From assembly GCA_032358255.1 (NCBI GenBank), contig JAULBX010013319.1, positions 35,893 through 99,892 of the forward strand: a stretch of DNA of 64,000 nt. The letters run 5' to 3'. Origin of the DNA: Heterotrichella gracilis (Eukaryota; Sar; Xanthophyceae; Tribonematales; Xanthonemataceae). Numbering within the stretch: the stretch's first letter is position 1; each line of letters begins with the position of its first letter. A program made the position numbers and the translations under genes. A model generated the notes under the pieces. It made no database searches. It was not told where the DNA came from and saw only the letters and a program-made list of their open reading frames with translations. Below are positions 32,101 to 42,698 of the stretch, one piece after another.

Positions 32101-35100
32101 ACAGTTCACGCTCGACAAGATCATTACAATCAATTGGAAACCACCTCACATGCCGGCTTCATGGCACTACTCCTAAGCGCTAAACCCTAAAACCTGACCC
32201 CTTAACCCTAAACCAACTTACCCGTGTGCTTCATGTCAGTGCCCCCTGGCCCAGTGGGGTGATCCAGGGAGGGGCGCGAGTGGGCGACACCTGGCGGTCC
32301 CTCACATGCCAACACGTCATCCAGCGCCTGCAGGAGAAACCCCAATCAAGGGTTTTTATCAAGCTCCACGCATTGGTCAAGTCCTGGCGTACGTAGTTTG
32401 ATAACGGGACACGCTCAGACTTGACCATGAAGTCAGGTACGACATGGAAAGGTAAACAATTTGTGGCAGTGCATGCATTTGACACAGCCAGCGCGTGGTG
32501 GGTTCCTTCAGCATGGCAGACAGATCACCCTTCCTAAGGGTTTCCTGCCCAACCCACACTGCATTTGAGGCCCCCTAGGACCTGCAAAATGTCTTCCCAG
32601 GGTTGGAGGACATTACCCCAATCACCTGTGTCAGCTGTTGAGGGTGTAGGGTTTAGGATTCAGCTTTTAGGGTTTACGGTTCACCTATTTTCATACAAGG
32701 CCTTCCCACCCTCTCCTCTTTTGCACTTCACCAGCTTTTGCAATTCAGGGTTTGGGATTTACCTGCGTCAGCTGCGCCACACGCGATGCCAGCGCCCCCA
32801 ACTCTACTGCCTGTGGGGCTAGGTCCAGGAGCTGCGTTAGGGTATAGATTAGGGTAAGCGTGGCGAAGGAGGCGTTGGATACCAGCTGCGCCACTTGGCC
32901 GCTGTCGCCGCCGCCAGGAGTGAAATGGCCTGCGGGGAGGTTTGGGGTAATTGATGGAGGGTAGTCTGATGATTAAGGGGCTGCGGGAATGCGCACCCAT
33001 GCATGCATCATGCAAACAACAACGCTCCTGATGCACAGCACTCTACCTAGAACCCTAGACCCTACCTGAAAACACTACCAGCACCACGCAGCAGTAGTGG
33101 AGCAGCGACCCCGCATACTCAAGCCCCTTGCCGGTGGCCTTAAACCCTACCTAACTCCCTAAACCCCTACCCCAATCAAGCCACCAGCGCCACACACCAG
33201 TAGATTGAGCAGGGCGCTCACACACTCCATCCCAAACCCAAAACTCTACCTGGAAACACCACCAGCGCCACGCAGCAGTAGCTGAGCAGCGACACCGCAT
33301 ACTCCAGCCCCTTGCGGTGGCCCTAAACTTTACCTGAATTCCCCAAACCCCTACCCCTACAAAAGCCACCAGCGCTACACAGCAATTTGCTGAGCAGCAA
33401 CCCCACGTATCCCATCCCAAACCCTAAACCCTAACACCTAAACCCTACCTGAAAACACCACCAGCGCCACGCAGCAGTAGTTGAGCAGCGACCCCGCATA
33501 CTCCAGCCCCTTGCCGATGGCCCCCAGCAGCCAACCCCAGTACACCCGCCGCCGCTGCACCCCCAGCAGGCCAAACAGCCTGGCGTCCAGCTCAGCGCAC
33601 TCCACTGCCCACCCCCTCCACGCCGCTATCTCGGGTAGGTTTCGCCTGGCGCGCACGTGGGCGAAGCGCAGGTCCCCTTCTAGCCTCTCCTGGAGGTACA
33701 GGAGCTGCACCAGGGGCTGCATGACTGACCTGGGAGCATGGGGGGAGTTGATGGGGATTTGGAAATACGAGGGGATCAGGAAGAAATAAAAAGAAAGCTA
33801 CTGTACTTATTTGATTAGTGCTTTCTATATAATGGGGATCGGTCACCATGGGGATTGGAGATAGAGTGTGAGGTTTAGCCACAGCGGGGATTGCACGGTG
33901 GGGACTGCAAATCATGCACCGATAGATATTGCGTCACCTCTGCAGCATTACAGTCCGAGCAGCCCTTGTCATGCACCCATACATGCTGCGTTTACCTTTG
34001 CACAAGCGCCCCGAGCGCAAAGTATGCGTACACCACCAGCAGCGGCTGCCACCCCAGCAGGCCCCCTGCCCAGATGCTGTAATACACCACCTTGAAGGGG
34101 GTGCTGGCGACCACCTGGGGGAGGGAAAATGCGGGAAGTTTATTACGGTGACGGGTGGTAAATGCTGTATTTTCAGGAGGACTCTAATATATCACATATT
34201 AAAGTCCTCCAGTAATTTTTAATACCTATGGTAATACATACATGGGTAGAGGGAATGCGGCAAACTTTGGTGCGATGGCGGGTGACCAACGCTGTATTGC
34301 ACAACCTTGGAAGGGGCACTGGCGATGACCTGGGGGTGGGAAATGCGACGAATGTGGTGCGGCGGCAGGTGGCATGTTGCAATGCAGCGTGGTGTGGAAC
34401 CTAAACCCTTTATTACCTCGTGCACCTCTGCCAGTGCCACCGCAAATCCCGCCATATCCTGCGTGATGCACACCCTAGCACAAACACACTAAACCCTAAA
34501 CTCTACCTAGTGCCACACCTCCCCCACCTCCAGCACCTTGCAAACCAAAAGCCCTACACCATTACCCTCGTCAAAACCCTGCTCAAAACCCCACCCACCT
34601 TGAGCACCTCTGCCAGTGCCACCGCAAACCCCGCCACGTCCTGTGTGATGCACACCCTAGCCCAACACCCTAAACCCTAAACCCTACCCAAAACCCTACT
34701 CCAAACCCCACCAACCTTGAGCACCTCTGCCAGCGCCACCGCAAACCCTGCCACATCCTGTGTGATGCGCTGGTCGGGGTTGTCGAGTGAGGGATGGTGC
34801 AGCAGCTGCGCACCCCCCCGTCGCATGTGGTGGTGGTGGAGGTGGGTGGTGAGGGTGGCGCGCGCGCTGCGGGGGGGAAGGAGGGAGGTGGGTGGACGCG
34901 GGTGTGGTTAGGGATGGGGTAGAGGATTTTCCCAGCTCAAGTTATAAGCGTGTAATAATAATAATATGTTATAAGCGTGGGGGCAATCAGACAGAAGGTA
35001 GCCCAATAGTGTCTTGCATGCAATCCCCACATGCAATCCCCACATGTAATCCCCACACCCAACTGCTAATGCCCTCCCCAGCCTTGCCAGAAACCATTCC

Positions 35101-36814
35101 CCACACACCCATTGCGATCCCCCTCACTGCAGCGCCATCAACTCCAAAATCCGGTCCGTGGTGCTGCTCACCCCCACACTGACCCAGCTATCCATCCATT
35201 CCCCCACACATTCCCATCCAGGAACCAAAAACATGCCAGCAAAATCCCGATCCCAGGCACCAAATCCCCATTCCAATCCCCCTCATCCCCGCACCCCTCA
35301 CCGCAGCGCCATCAGCTCTGACACCCAGTCCGTGGAACTGCTCACCCCCGCACTGACCATGCACACAGCGGCGGCCTTGCCCAGGGTGGGGAGGAACTTC
35401 TCCCCCTGACCATCAACCAGGATGAGGTAGAAGGAGCCCGCCACCTCGCCCACTGCGCCAGCAATGCCCAGTTGGTTATGGTAACTACAGGGGGAGAAAG
35501 GGACACCAGCCGGGGTTTTGAACTAGGTTTTGGATTTCAGGTTTTGGGGTGCAGGGTGCAGGGGAAGGCACCTAGATTGGGGAGGAATTCTCCCCCTAGT
35601 CCTCCACCGGGATGAGGTAGAATGACCCACGACCTCGGCCACTGCGCCAGCAATGCCAAGTCTGGTTATGGTAGATACAGAATAAAATCAGGGACACCAG
35701 ACGAGGTTTTTATCTAGGTTTTGGGTTAAGGGTTTTGGGTGCAGACTGCGGTGCAAGGCGCCTAGGGTATAGGGTACTGTGGGCAGGGTCTAGTGTACCT
35801 TTGGCAGTGCATATGTATTCTATCAGCAAGACTGCGCGTGCCCAGCCAGCGCCAACGTTGATAGTGTTTTAGCTCGGTATTGAACGTGCAGGGTGTAAGG
35901 CAAGGCGCCTAGAGTGTAGGGTTTCGAGCCAGTCCCCTAGGGTTCAGGGTACCTTTGGCAGTGCAGTAGGCTTCCACCAGCGAGAGCCCAGCCAGCGCCA
36001 AGGCCAGGTAGGGTTTTGCGATGCCCACTAGGGTCCACAGCTGGCACAGCAGGCCCAGATTCAACCTCACGGCGCCACCTGGCGCCTCCTCCTCACCCCC
36101 CTGCACGCGATGCATTGGGAAAGGGTCCGCAAACCCGTGCAGGCATACAGCACAAGGGGCGAGGTGGCAGTAGTGAGAACCCAATATCCCCAATATGGCG
36201 AGAGGCCTACGGTCTGGTATGCTACCCTAGCAAAGGGTTTTGGTGTGCACTAGGGTTCCACAGCTGGCGCAGCAGCGCGAAGCCTCCCCCCCAATACCCT
36301 CCATGCACTTATCAATGCATAGGGCTGAGATGGATCCACGCATGCAGTGCAAGGGTAGCAGTGAGAACAGGTACAAAGAGAGGGCCAATATCTGCTACCC
36401 TAAGCAAGGGGTTTACGATGCCCTCTAGGGCCCACAGTTGGCACCTACGCGGGTTCAATATTCAGAGGTGTCCACGTCACCCCCCTGCATGCATCGATCA
36501 TGGACGCCTGGTGATGGAGAGTCAATGGGTGCATGCGTTCAGCGTTTGGGCGGCGGTAGAAAGGAGAATAGATATGGCAGAGGGTCTGTCACCTAGTTCA
36601 TGGCGCCCATGTGTACACTGGCAGGGTGGAGATAGTAGCGCAAAGAAACCACGGAGGTGGGAGCGAGTGGGTGGGGTGTGGGTGGGTGGGGTGGCACACA
36701 CACCTTGCAAGCATGGTTAGGTGGTGGTGGCGACAGCAGCGGCTCCTCTTCAGGTGCGTGGTGGTAGCCGTTGCTGTCCTCTGTGACGATGAAAGGATCC
36801 ACCATCCTCGCCAT
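29135..36814 (-). CDS. ABCD4-like (subfamily D) ABC half-transporter
   Basis: Fourteen exons on the minus strand: 36814-36704, 36100-35953, 35484-35302, 34866-34716, 34114-33996, 33729-33449, 32929-32763, 32327-32222, 31966-31743, 31426-31349, 30880-30727, 30482-30175, 29887-29707, 29394-29135; about 823 aa. The membrane part contains the subfamily-D markers DWVSELMALR, TTHLH, NPDQRITQDV and LEGDLRFAHVRARRN. The ATPase part has Walker A GPSGCGKST, a PQQP Q-loop, signature LSPGEQQRL, Walker B LVLLDEST and H-loop region. Relatives move acyl-CoA or vitamin B12 across peroxisomal or lysosomal membranes; which applies cannot be told. The N-terminus MARMVDPFIVTEDSN carries no evident signal. Phases agree at every junction except exon 2/exon 3, where one base is missing, so that boundary or the assembly is wrong there. 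A long Gly/Pro-rich spacer and a partial extra domain (exons 7-11) separate membrane and ATPase parts. At least five exons have ghost copies. Confidence 0.88.
31072..31110 (-). repeat. Ghost copy of ABC exon 11 (acceptor end)
   Basis: Copy of the start of exon 30727-30880 (ggtcaccggcattgcaccagtggccctgc), about 200 bases upstream in the sense of transcription. Confidence 0.85.
33060..33445 (-). repeat. Tandem array of ghosts of ABC exon 6 (donor end)
   Basis: Four decayed copies of the last about 75 bases of exon 33449-33729 plus donor start near 33065, 33180, 33249 and 33364. They alternate between well-preserved and strongly diverged versions, so the higher-order unit is about 185-190 bases. 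CCCTAAACCC-like tracts lie between units. With the true exon the junction occurs five times in 480 bases. Confidence 0.9.
34160..34205. repeat. Short AT-rich inverted repeat in an ABC intron
   Basis: Arms 'ggaggact' and 'agtcctcc' enclose an AT-rich loop of about 20 bases, and the internal 'taatat' parts are also complementary. It could form a small hairpin. Confidence 0.6.
34278..34345 (-). repeat. Ghost copy of ABC exon 5 (acceptor end)
   Basis: Copy of the start of exon 33996-34114 with its acceptor (cttggaaggggcactggcgatgacctggggg against caccttgaagggggtgctggcgaccacctggggg). The following context 'gggaaatgcg' is also shared, so intron was duplicated too. Confidence 0.86.
34415..34690 (-). 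repeat. Two ghost copies of ABC exon 4 (donor end) with CCCTAAA tracts
   Basis: Copies at 34418-34480 and 34599-34665 of 'gcacctctgccagcgccaccgcaaaccctgccacatcctgtgtgatgc' (source 34716-34771), each followed by ccctag and CCCTAAACCC-like sequence. Spacing is about 180 and 120 bases. Confidence 0.9.
35108..35178 (-). repeat. Ghost copy of ABC exon 3 (donor end)
   Basis: Copy of the last about 60 bases of exon 35302-35484 with its donor (ctcactgcagcgccatcaactcc against ctcaccgcagcgccatcagctct), about 190 bases downstream in the sense of transcription. Confidence 0.88.
35575..35695 (-). repeat. Ghost copy of ABC exon 3 (acceptor end)
   Basis: Decayed copy of the first about 100 bases of exon 3 (gaggtagaatgacccacgacctcggccactgcgccagcaatgcc), with an extra base and stops. 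The adjoining 'ggacaccag...gggttttg' context is also duplicated. Confidence 0.86.
36230..36455 (-). repeat. Ghost traces of ABC exon 2
   Basis: Short copies of 'gcaaagggttttggtgtgcactagggttccacagctggcgcagcag' (36228-36275) and 'gatgccctctagggcccacagttggcac' (36418-36446), matching 36014-36050 of exon 2. Further shared phrases around 'tatggcgagaggcctacggtctg' and 'ccaatatctgctaccctaagcaagg' suggest the duplicated unit was about 180 bases. Confidence 0.78.
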
Positions 36815-37517
36815 GGCTCTACCTACCCTTGCTTACATACACAGCGATGTAGAGAGGCGTGGAGAACATATGCATGCATCTTGCACCATATGCTTGTGTA
36901 GATAACTCTGAGATGCAGCGAACAAGTCGTGGCAATGAAACCCGAGACTTCTATGTGTTCGGAGTAACCAGAAACCCCTTCGGGAGGCCGCACAACCCTT
37001 TGTTGGCGCGCGTTTCAATATGCACGCATCTGCCAGAGCCGTCAGTCGTTCACAGTGCACAGGTCTGCTTGTTGTACTTCGTTGAAACAACAGCTTCCCA
37101 CAAGCGAACAAAGTAGACCCTTGTACAGTTGAACAGTGGCTGACAAGGTGGCCTGCACCGCCGGCCTCCTCTACTTTGTAGCCGAACGTTTGATCAATGC
37201 ATGCATATTGGCACTGCCACGTGGCTTCCTGTGGGTTGTCGAAGACATGTGCCTTTAAGGCACTGCTTTCGGGTCCGTTGCCCGCATATACCAACTGCTA
37301 CAAGGAACCAAGCCCACTACCTTGTTTCCTATCGACGCGCTGCAGCCAGTCGTCCCGCCATCCTTTGCCACACGCCGTTGCTCTCTGGGCGATTTCGAAA
37401 CGCATGCATGCATATGCCCGGTAAGGGTTTCGCCATCCACCCACCCTTTCCCCGCCCAGGCTGCTTGGCGACTGGACACACCCTGTAGCGAGCTCGTAAA
37501 CTCCTCAAGGGTCTACC
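36815..37517. promoter_or_regulatory. Divergent intergenic region, ABC transporter / small gene
   Basis: About 700 bases between two divergent starts. It contains 'atgcatgcat' palindromes at 36871 and 37198. No other element recognised. Confidence 0.45.
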
Positions 37518-37850
37518 ATGGCCCAGCCATCTGACGCTGTACGGACCTCTTTTTCGCGAACGGGGGAGCTCAAAACCCAATCCACCCAGGCATGGCGCGG
37601 GGACAACATATCCCAGCTGTCCAAGGAAAACAAGGGAGGCACCCAGGGAGAGGCGGCGGATCAATCCAGCCAGCCGCAGCAGCCAGCGGCGGGCACCGTC
37701 CATGGCGACGAGCCTCGGTCGCTGTCAGTGCCATCATCTTCTGCAGACCCAATATCACAGGCGATATCCGGGGCGAACTATGATGTGGCGATCAACAAGA
37801 GCCACAGCCAGCCCAGCATAACGGTGCACAAATTGGGCAGCGGGCCGTAG
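37518..37850 (+). CDS. Small hydrophilic protein of unknown function (110 aa)
   Basis: A single-exon open frame from ATG (context taccATGGCC) to TAG. The product is Ser-, Gln-, Gly- and Pro-rich with no hydrophobic segment, no Cys and no Trp cluster beyond one Trp, and ends ITVHKLGSGP. Amino-acid use is like a real, disordered protein and unlike the random frames around it. It could instead be a first exon: a donor-like GGGTA is absent at its end, so I read the TAG as the stop. No relative recognised. Confidence 0.45.
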   Translation: MAQPSDAVRTSFSRTGELKTQSTQAWRGDNISQLSKENKGGTQGEAADQSSQPQQPAAGTVHGDEPRSLSVPSSSADPISQAISGANYDVAINKSHSQPSITVHKLGSGP

Positions 37851-38445
37851 CATACCAGAGAAGCCACGTATCCTGGTACAATCTGGACTTTGCAGTTGCT
37901 GCTTGTAGGGGTTGGACCAGGCATTGCCTTGTAGTTTGAAAAGGAACAGTGTTGCTGTACTTGCCAGAGATTTCCTTATATTGTTGTTATAAGAGATACA
38001 TTCTCCACACTGCAAACTGTGAATTGTCCAGAGTTGTGCGTTGGAATTCTATCGCTGTTTTTTGCCAAGGGGATTGACGTGGCCCCGTTGTGAACTTTGC
38101 CCTGTGTTGTGTTACTGCAGCCAACTTACTTTATTTTCTTTCCTTTGCACCTACTGTTTTCCCCTATCTACATAACTCCCTGTTCAATTGGCCTTGTAAG
38201 AATAGCCTACCGTGCCTCAATACCCACACCATCACACCACCTGCCAACAGGCGCTAGCCCAACCCTCAGAAGGGTTCAATGCAGACACCACACTCCCCAC
38301 ACACCCAAAACGTTGTCGTTCTTTGTTCCATCCTTGACACCTTCCGTGTTCTTCTGCCCACGCAACTCCCTACAACACCTCAGCGCGCAATCTACTCGTT
38401 TGCACCAGCGAGGAACCGAGGGTAGAGCGCCCCACGCCCACACAC
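37851..38445. other. Convergent intergenic region
   Basis: About 600 bases between the small plus-strand gene and the end of DXO. Pyrimidine-rich, no gene or repeat recognised. Confidence 0.5.
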
Positions 38446-41400
38446 TCACACCACCTTCCGATGCTGAGCCAACGCTCGCTCGACCCTCCCCGGTAGATCC
38501 CCACCAGCCACCACGCACCACCGGATGCTCTGCTTCGCCGGCACATACTCAAAGCGCACGTGCTTGCCCTCGTGGGCAGCTGCCACCTGGCGCATCCAGT
38601 GCAGCGCGTCTTTTGCAAAGTTGATGAGTAGCCAGGGATCCCAGGGTTGCCCTGCCTGGGCTGAGATGGTGGGTAGGTGACGGGTGTGCAGGATGTCCAC
38701 ACGCTGCAACAAGCCCTGATCAGCATGGGCAAGGGGGCGATGTTAGGGTTTAGAGTTAACGGTTTACGTAGGTGGCGCACGTGAAGGATGTCCTGCCGTA
38801 ACTGCCCCCTCAGCAGCGTCGGGCCAGGGGTGCGATATTAGGTTAAGGGTTTAGAGATATGTGGCGCGTGTGAAGGATGTCCACTTGAAACACCACGCCC
38901 CAAACTTGATAATGCCATTGAAATAAAACTATCATGATTACATCCCCACCTGGTCGTCCCGCCCCCCTGCCGCAATACGCGGCACCCCTGCCAACCAGCT
39001 CTGCAACCACCACCTGCAACAGCAACAACAACCACTCAGCCTGGCACAACCAAATCCCTGGTCAATGTATAACAGCTGCAAGCAACCCTTAATGCTTTTA
39101 CACCAAACACCGCCATGTAATTGTGGTGTAGCGTTGTGCAACGCATGGTTGATGTGCATTGGCCCGACGTACTTATACCCTAGGGTCTCACCTGGGGTAC
39201 TTAAAGCGCTTCATGTTGTCGTCCTGCCGCTGGTTGCTGGGGATCCTGGCACAGCAAATGGGGATCCTGACAAAGGCAAATGGACAGATGTTCAACGCAT
39301 GCCTTGCACCATGACTTGTGCCCTCATGCCCAAACAGCCAACTTGCGTGCACAGAGAGACCACTTGGCCACACAACCAACTGCGGGTAAAACGTGCATTG
39401 CAATGTAATTCGCAACCGGGCATGTTTCCCATGCATGTGGTTGTGTGTCCCTCTCACCGGTAGGTCTTCAGTTCGAGGTATGACTCCAGCCCCGTTTGCT
39501 GGCCGCCCGCCTGGGGGTCGCAGCAGTCGATCTCGGCCGCCATGTAAACCCTACGCAAGGGTTTCAGGGTTATTTTTGCTATGCAAGTAAAACCCTGCGC
39601 AGGGGTTTCAGGGTCACACTTGCATCGCATGTAACCCTAACAAGGCTTCAGGGTTGCGCTTGCATGGCAGCTAAACCCTTCGCAGAGGTTCCAGGACTGG
39701 GCTTGCATCAGAAATTGATCATAATTTCCTGATTATAAAGTACCGGTAATAAATTCACCACCCACGCATTGTTGTGCTCGCCTGATGTCCCCAATGCAAA
39801 TCGCCACCACAGTGACTTACTCAGTTGTGGCCCTGAAACCCTAAACCCTAAACATAAGCCTGCATCGCCCGACCCCCCCCCACTTCCCAATCGCACAACC
39901 ACAATCAGTGACCCTACACCCAAGCCAGGAAGCAGCATCAACTGAACACCGTCCATTTACAATTTCACTCCTTTAGCGAGACATCAGGCAGGAATCAGAG
40001 TCAAATCAGCCTGTCAGGGATTGTTGTCCTCACCTGATGTCCCCAATGCAAATCGCCACCACAGTGACATACTCAGTTGTGGCCCTGAAACCCTAAACCC
40101 TAAACATAAGCCTGCATCGCCCGAACCCACCCCACTTCCCAATCGCACAACCACAATCATTGACCCTACACCCAAGTCATAAAGCAGCATCCACTGACCA
40201 CCGTACATTACAATTTCACTCCTTTAGCGAGATATCAGGCTGAAATCAGGGTCAAATCAGCCTTTCAGGAATTGTTGTGCCCCACCTGATGTCCCCAATG
40301 CGTATCGCAACCACCGTGACATACTCAGATGTGGCGTCAACAGCTTCCTCACCCGTGCACAACGACTCAAACCTGCGCACAGTACCGCGGGGATCAATTG
40401 GTCACAACTCTAATGACTGAATGACTGACTCAACTGTGGTGACAACTACATCCTCCCCCGTGCACAACAATTCAAACCTGAGTGAGTGAGTGAGTGAGCG
40501 AGTGAGTGAGTGAGTGAGTGAGTGAGTGAGACAGCAATCAAGTGGGTATACAGCTCTCGATGTCAGCTCACTTGTATCCATAGTAGGTGAATCTGTCGGC
40601 ATCAGGCTGGCTCTGCCAGGAGCTCTCCTCATTCTTGCGGATGTCCAAAAAGGTGGTACTGCTGTGCATGCATGCGTCAATCTGCCAGGGATCCTTGAGG
40701 TTGAGCGGTGTCATGATGAGCTTGTTCAGGTTGTTACGGAAGGTGCACACCTGGCAGGCGTCCCAAGGCGCACCGGCCTGCATCCAAGGGTTTTAGAGTT
40801 CTAGGTTTAGGTATTTTTCCAAATAGTTGCGGAAGGTGCACACGCGGCAGGCGTCCCAAGGCGCACCGGTCTGCAATTACATGGCGGGTTTTAGGGTTTT
40901 TGTTTAGATACTCCACCTTTAGAAACTTTCAATCTGCTGCGGAAGGTGCACATGTGGCAGGCGTCCCAGGGTGCACTCGACTGCAACCACAAGGAAGGGT
41001 TTAGGATTCAGGTCAATTTTTCCCTTAGGCAGCCTCAGTGGTGAGGCCTTTCTTGTTGCCGTGATCGCTGCACCAATTTATATTTGAATTCAAATTCAGA
41101 TTTAAATTTGAATCTAAATATACGATTTCCAGTGGGCAGTGGGCATGGACATACAGGGGTTAGGGGTTAGGGCACGCTGCCACGCCCTGTTGATGGCTTA
41201 GGGTTAGGGTACGTTGCCCCACCTTATTGATGGCTTCAACCACAGGCTCAATTCCCACTGCCTCGTCGCCTTGCTTGCGCACATATGCGTGAGGGTAGCC
41301 TCCATTCAGGTCAGCAGGGAGGGGTACCTGGATGTAGGTTGGCAACCCTAGGCAAGGGTTGCCGCACTGTTTAGGGTGTAGGGCATGGGACGGCAAGGGT

Positions 41401-41875
41401 TGCCGCGCTGTTTAGGGATTTGGGCTTGCGAAGAGAACCCTGGGCAAGGACAGATAATATGCGTTTTCACCACCTGTAACTCGTGACAGAAGCCCATGGC
41501 AGCAATTGGGCAGGAGTAGGCTGAGTGTTTTGGTCTCCAATCCACACTCTGTGCCCTGGTCATTGCAAGTGCTACCAGCCATGCTCCAAAGGACACGGGA
41601 CACCATATTAACTGCTAGGAGCCGTAGCGTCAAGGCACTAGCTACGAGCTGCAGTGTATGCAGGTGTTGCAGGTTTTCCCTGCGATTTTAAAGTCGCCCC
41701 CACCCCCTGCCCCATCCTCACCTGCTGCGCTGCCGTGGTGCACTGCCCCCCCCTGTGAGCTGCCGTCACGTGTCCAGCAGGCGAGTTGCCGGGGTTGTGA
41801 CACGTGGATCTCGCCAGCCTGCTGCCCACGCTCATAGCTCCACCTGCCAACGTCAAACCCAGGCTCCCACTCCAT
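38446..41875 (-). CDS. DXO: DXO/Rai1 decapping and NAD-cap exonuclease
   Basis: Minus-strand exons: 41875-41722, an uncertain exon within about 41571-41474, then 41327-41223, 40777-40572, 40372-40286, 39550-39458, 39245-39192, 39013-38950, 38715-38446. From the third onward phases agree. The family removes incomplete or NAD caps and degrades the RNA, with a catalytic site built from Glu/Asp residues binding divalent metal. Visible family markers are ADLNGGY, TFRNNLNKLIMTP, YYGYKFESLCT, VYMAAEIDC with LELKTYR (the ExD and ExK catalytic pair), WWLQSWLAGVPRI, and the C-terminal WLLINFAKDALHW with a segment ending RFEYVP. Total near 370 aa, usual for the family. The second exon is poorly defined because several acceptors are possible. 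It shares a divergent region with the TTC14-like gene. Introns carry tandem ghosts of four exons. Confidence 0.9.
38768..38905 (-). repeat. Two ghost traces of DXO last exon (acceptor end)
   Basis: Copies of 'gtaggtgacgggtgtgcaggatgtccac' (source 38669-38701) at 38769-38795 and 38859-38886, each preceded by a gtttagagttaacggttt- or gttaagggtttagag-type tract. Confidence 0.75.
39553..39700 (-). repeat. Short tandem copies of the DXO intron 5 / exon 6 junction
   Basis: Four versions of 'catgtaaaccctacgcaagggtttcagggtta' follow each other at about 39541, 39588, 39628 and 39668, period about 40-45 bases. Only the first adjoins real exon sequence. The unit itself contains CCCTAC...GGGTTT, so the acceptor region is built from telomere-like motif. 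Confidence 0.8.
39762..40300 (-). repeat. Tandem duplication, unit about 252 bases, spanning DXO exon 5 donor end
   Basis: Units start near 39768, 40021 and 40273, each with 'ttgttgt..c.cacctgatgtccccaatgc..atcgc.accac.gtgac.tactcag.tgtggc', which is the donor end of exon 5. The first two units then continue with near-identical 'ccctgaaaccctaaaccctaaacataagcctgcatcgcccg' intron sequence. Only the unit at 40286-40372 is joined to the rest of the exon. The first two units are the most alike and therefore the most recent. Confidence 0.92.
40482..40531. repeat. GAGT microsatellite
   Basis: About twelve units of gagt with one substitution, in the DXO intron just 3' of exon 4 in the sense of transcription. 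Confidence 0.97.
40812..40986 (-). repeat. Two ghost copies of DXO exon 4 (acceptor end)
   Basis: Copies of 'ttgcggaaggtgcacacctggcaggcgtcccaaggcgcaccggcctgca' (source 40733-40780) at 40827-40875 and 40937-40984, both including the acceptor ctgca and followed by TTTAGGG/TTTTAGGG-type tracts. Confidence 0.92.
41158..41440 (-). repeat. Ghost traces around DXO exon 3
   Basis: 'cacgctgccacgccctgttgatggctta' (41172-41199) copies the donor end of exon 3 (41218-41236). 'ggcaagggttgccg..ctgtttaggg' occurs twice, at 41353 and 41393. All are short and associated with GGGTTAGGG/GGGTGTAGGG tracts. Confidence 0.7.
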
Positions 41876-42698
41876 GCCGGTGGGGGGGGGTGGTGGGTGG
41901 TGGTGGTGGGATGGCGGGGTGGTGCAGGGCGGGGAGGCTGAGGCTACTTATATGACTTGATTGAAGCAGGTTAATGACGTGCTAATTGTGATGACGTGCT
42001 GATTGTGTTGGCTGTTAGTGGAGGTGCGGCAATGGAGGCAAGACTTGGTGTATGGTGATAGCCCAGGACCTGGGGGAGGGGGGAGGCGGAGATGGGGTTG
42101 ATGTGCCCCAGGTTGCTTGTAGAGTTGGCTGGTACTGGTTTAAAAAGAGTGAAAGAAAGAAGGCGTGGTGTATGTATGTTTATCAGTGTAGGGAAGACTT
42201 GGTTGTGTGCTAGTGTCTGGACACAGATGCAGCGTCAGAACGCAACTACCGTGCTGGGGATGGATGACATATGAGAAAGAGTACTTGCGCGGTCTATTAG
42301 GGCTATGCACTAAACGTTTCGCTGGTGAATGCAAACGGGTTTCCGAGTTTTGCTTGATGCCTGCAAACGAGCCTGCGATTTGGCGGGAAGCACCAGGCCG
42401 AGTGAACACGAGCCGGGGATTTAAGTGTCAACCGTTTCTATCGCCTGCACACTCTGCAGATGTGAAAAGGAATGCAAGTGTTGGTTGATATTTGTTGCGA
42501 GTTGCGAGTCTGTACCGGGTAATATTGTTCGAACCCACATGCATGCATAAGCATCTGCATATGCATGCATTCCAGTTACCACCCCTCCATCCCAACCAAC
42601 ACTCGCTGCCTAATAGGTATAGGTATAATACCGTTATGAAGTACCTTCAACGCGCGCAATGTTGGTGCTGATATTCAACACCTAATCGACAGCCCCTG
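41876..42698. promoter_or_regulatory. Divergent intergenic region, DXO / TTC14-like
   Basis: About 820 bases between two divergent starts. A short GGTGGT tract lies at 41881-41925. 'atgcatgcat' palindromes occur at 42538-42568. No defined element seen. Confidence 0.45.

Noticed and set aside
39762-40300. Terminal telomere or subtelomere
   Set aside because: CCCTAAA tracts are short, of both orientations and scattered among housekeeping introns; no long terminal array is present.
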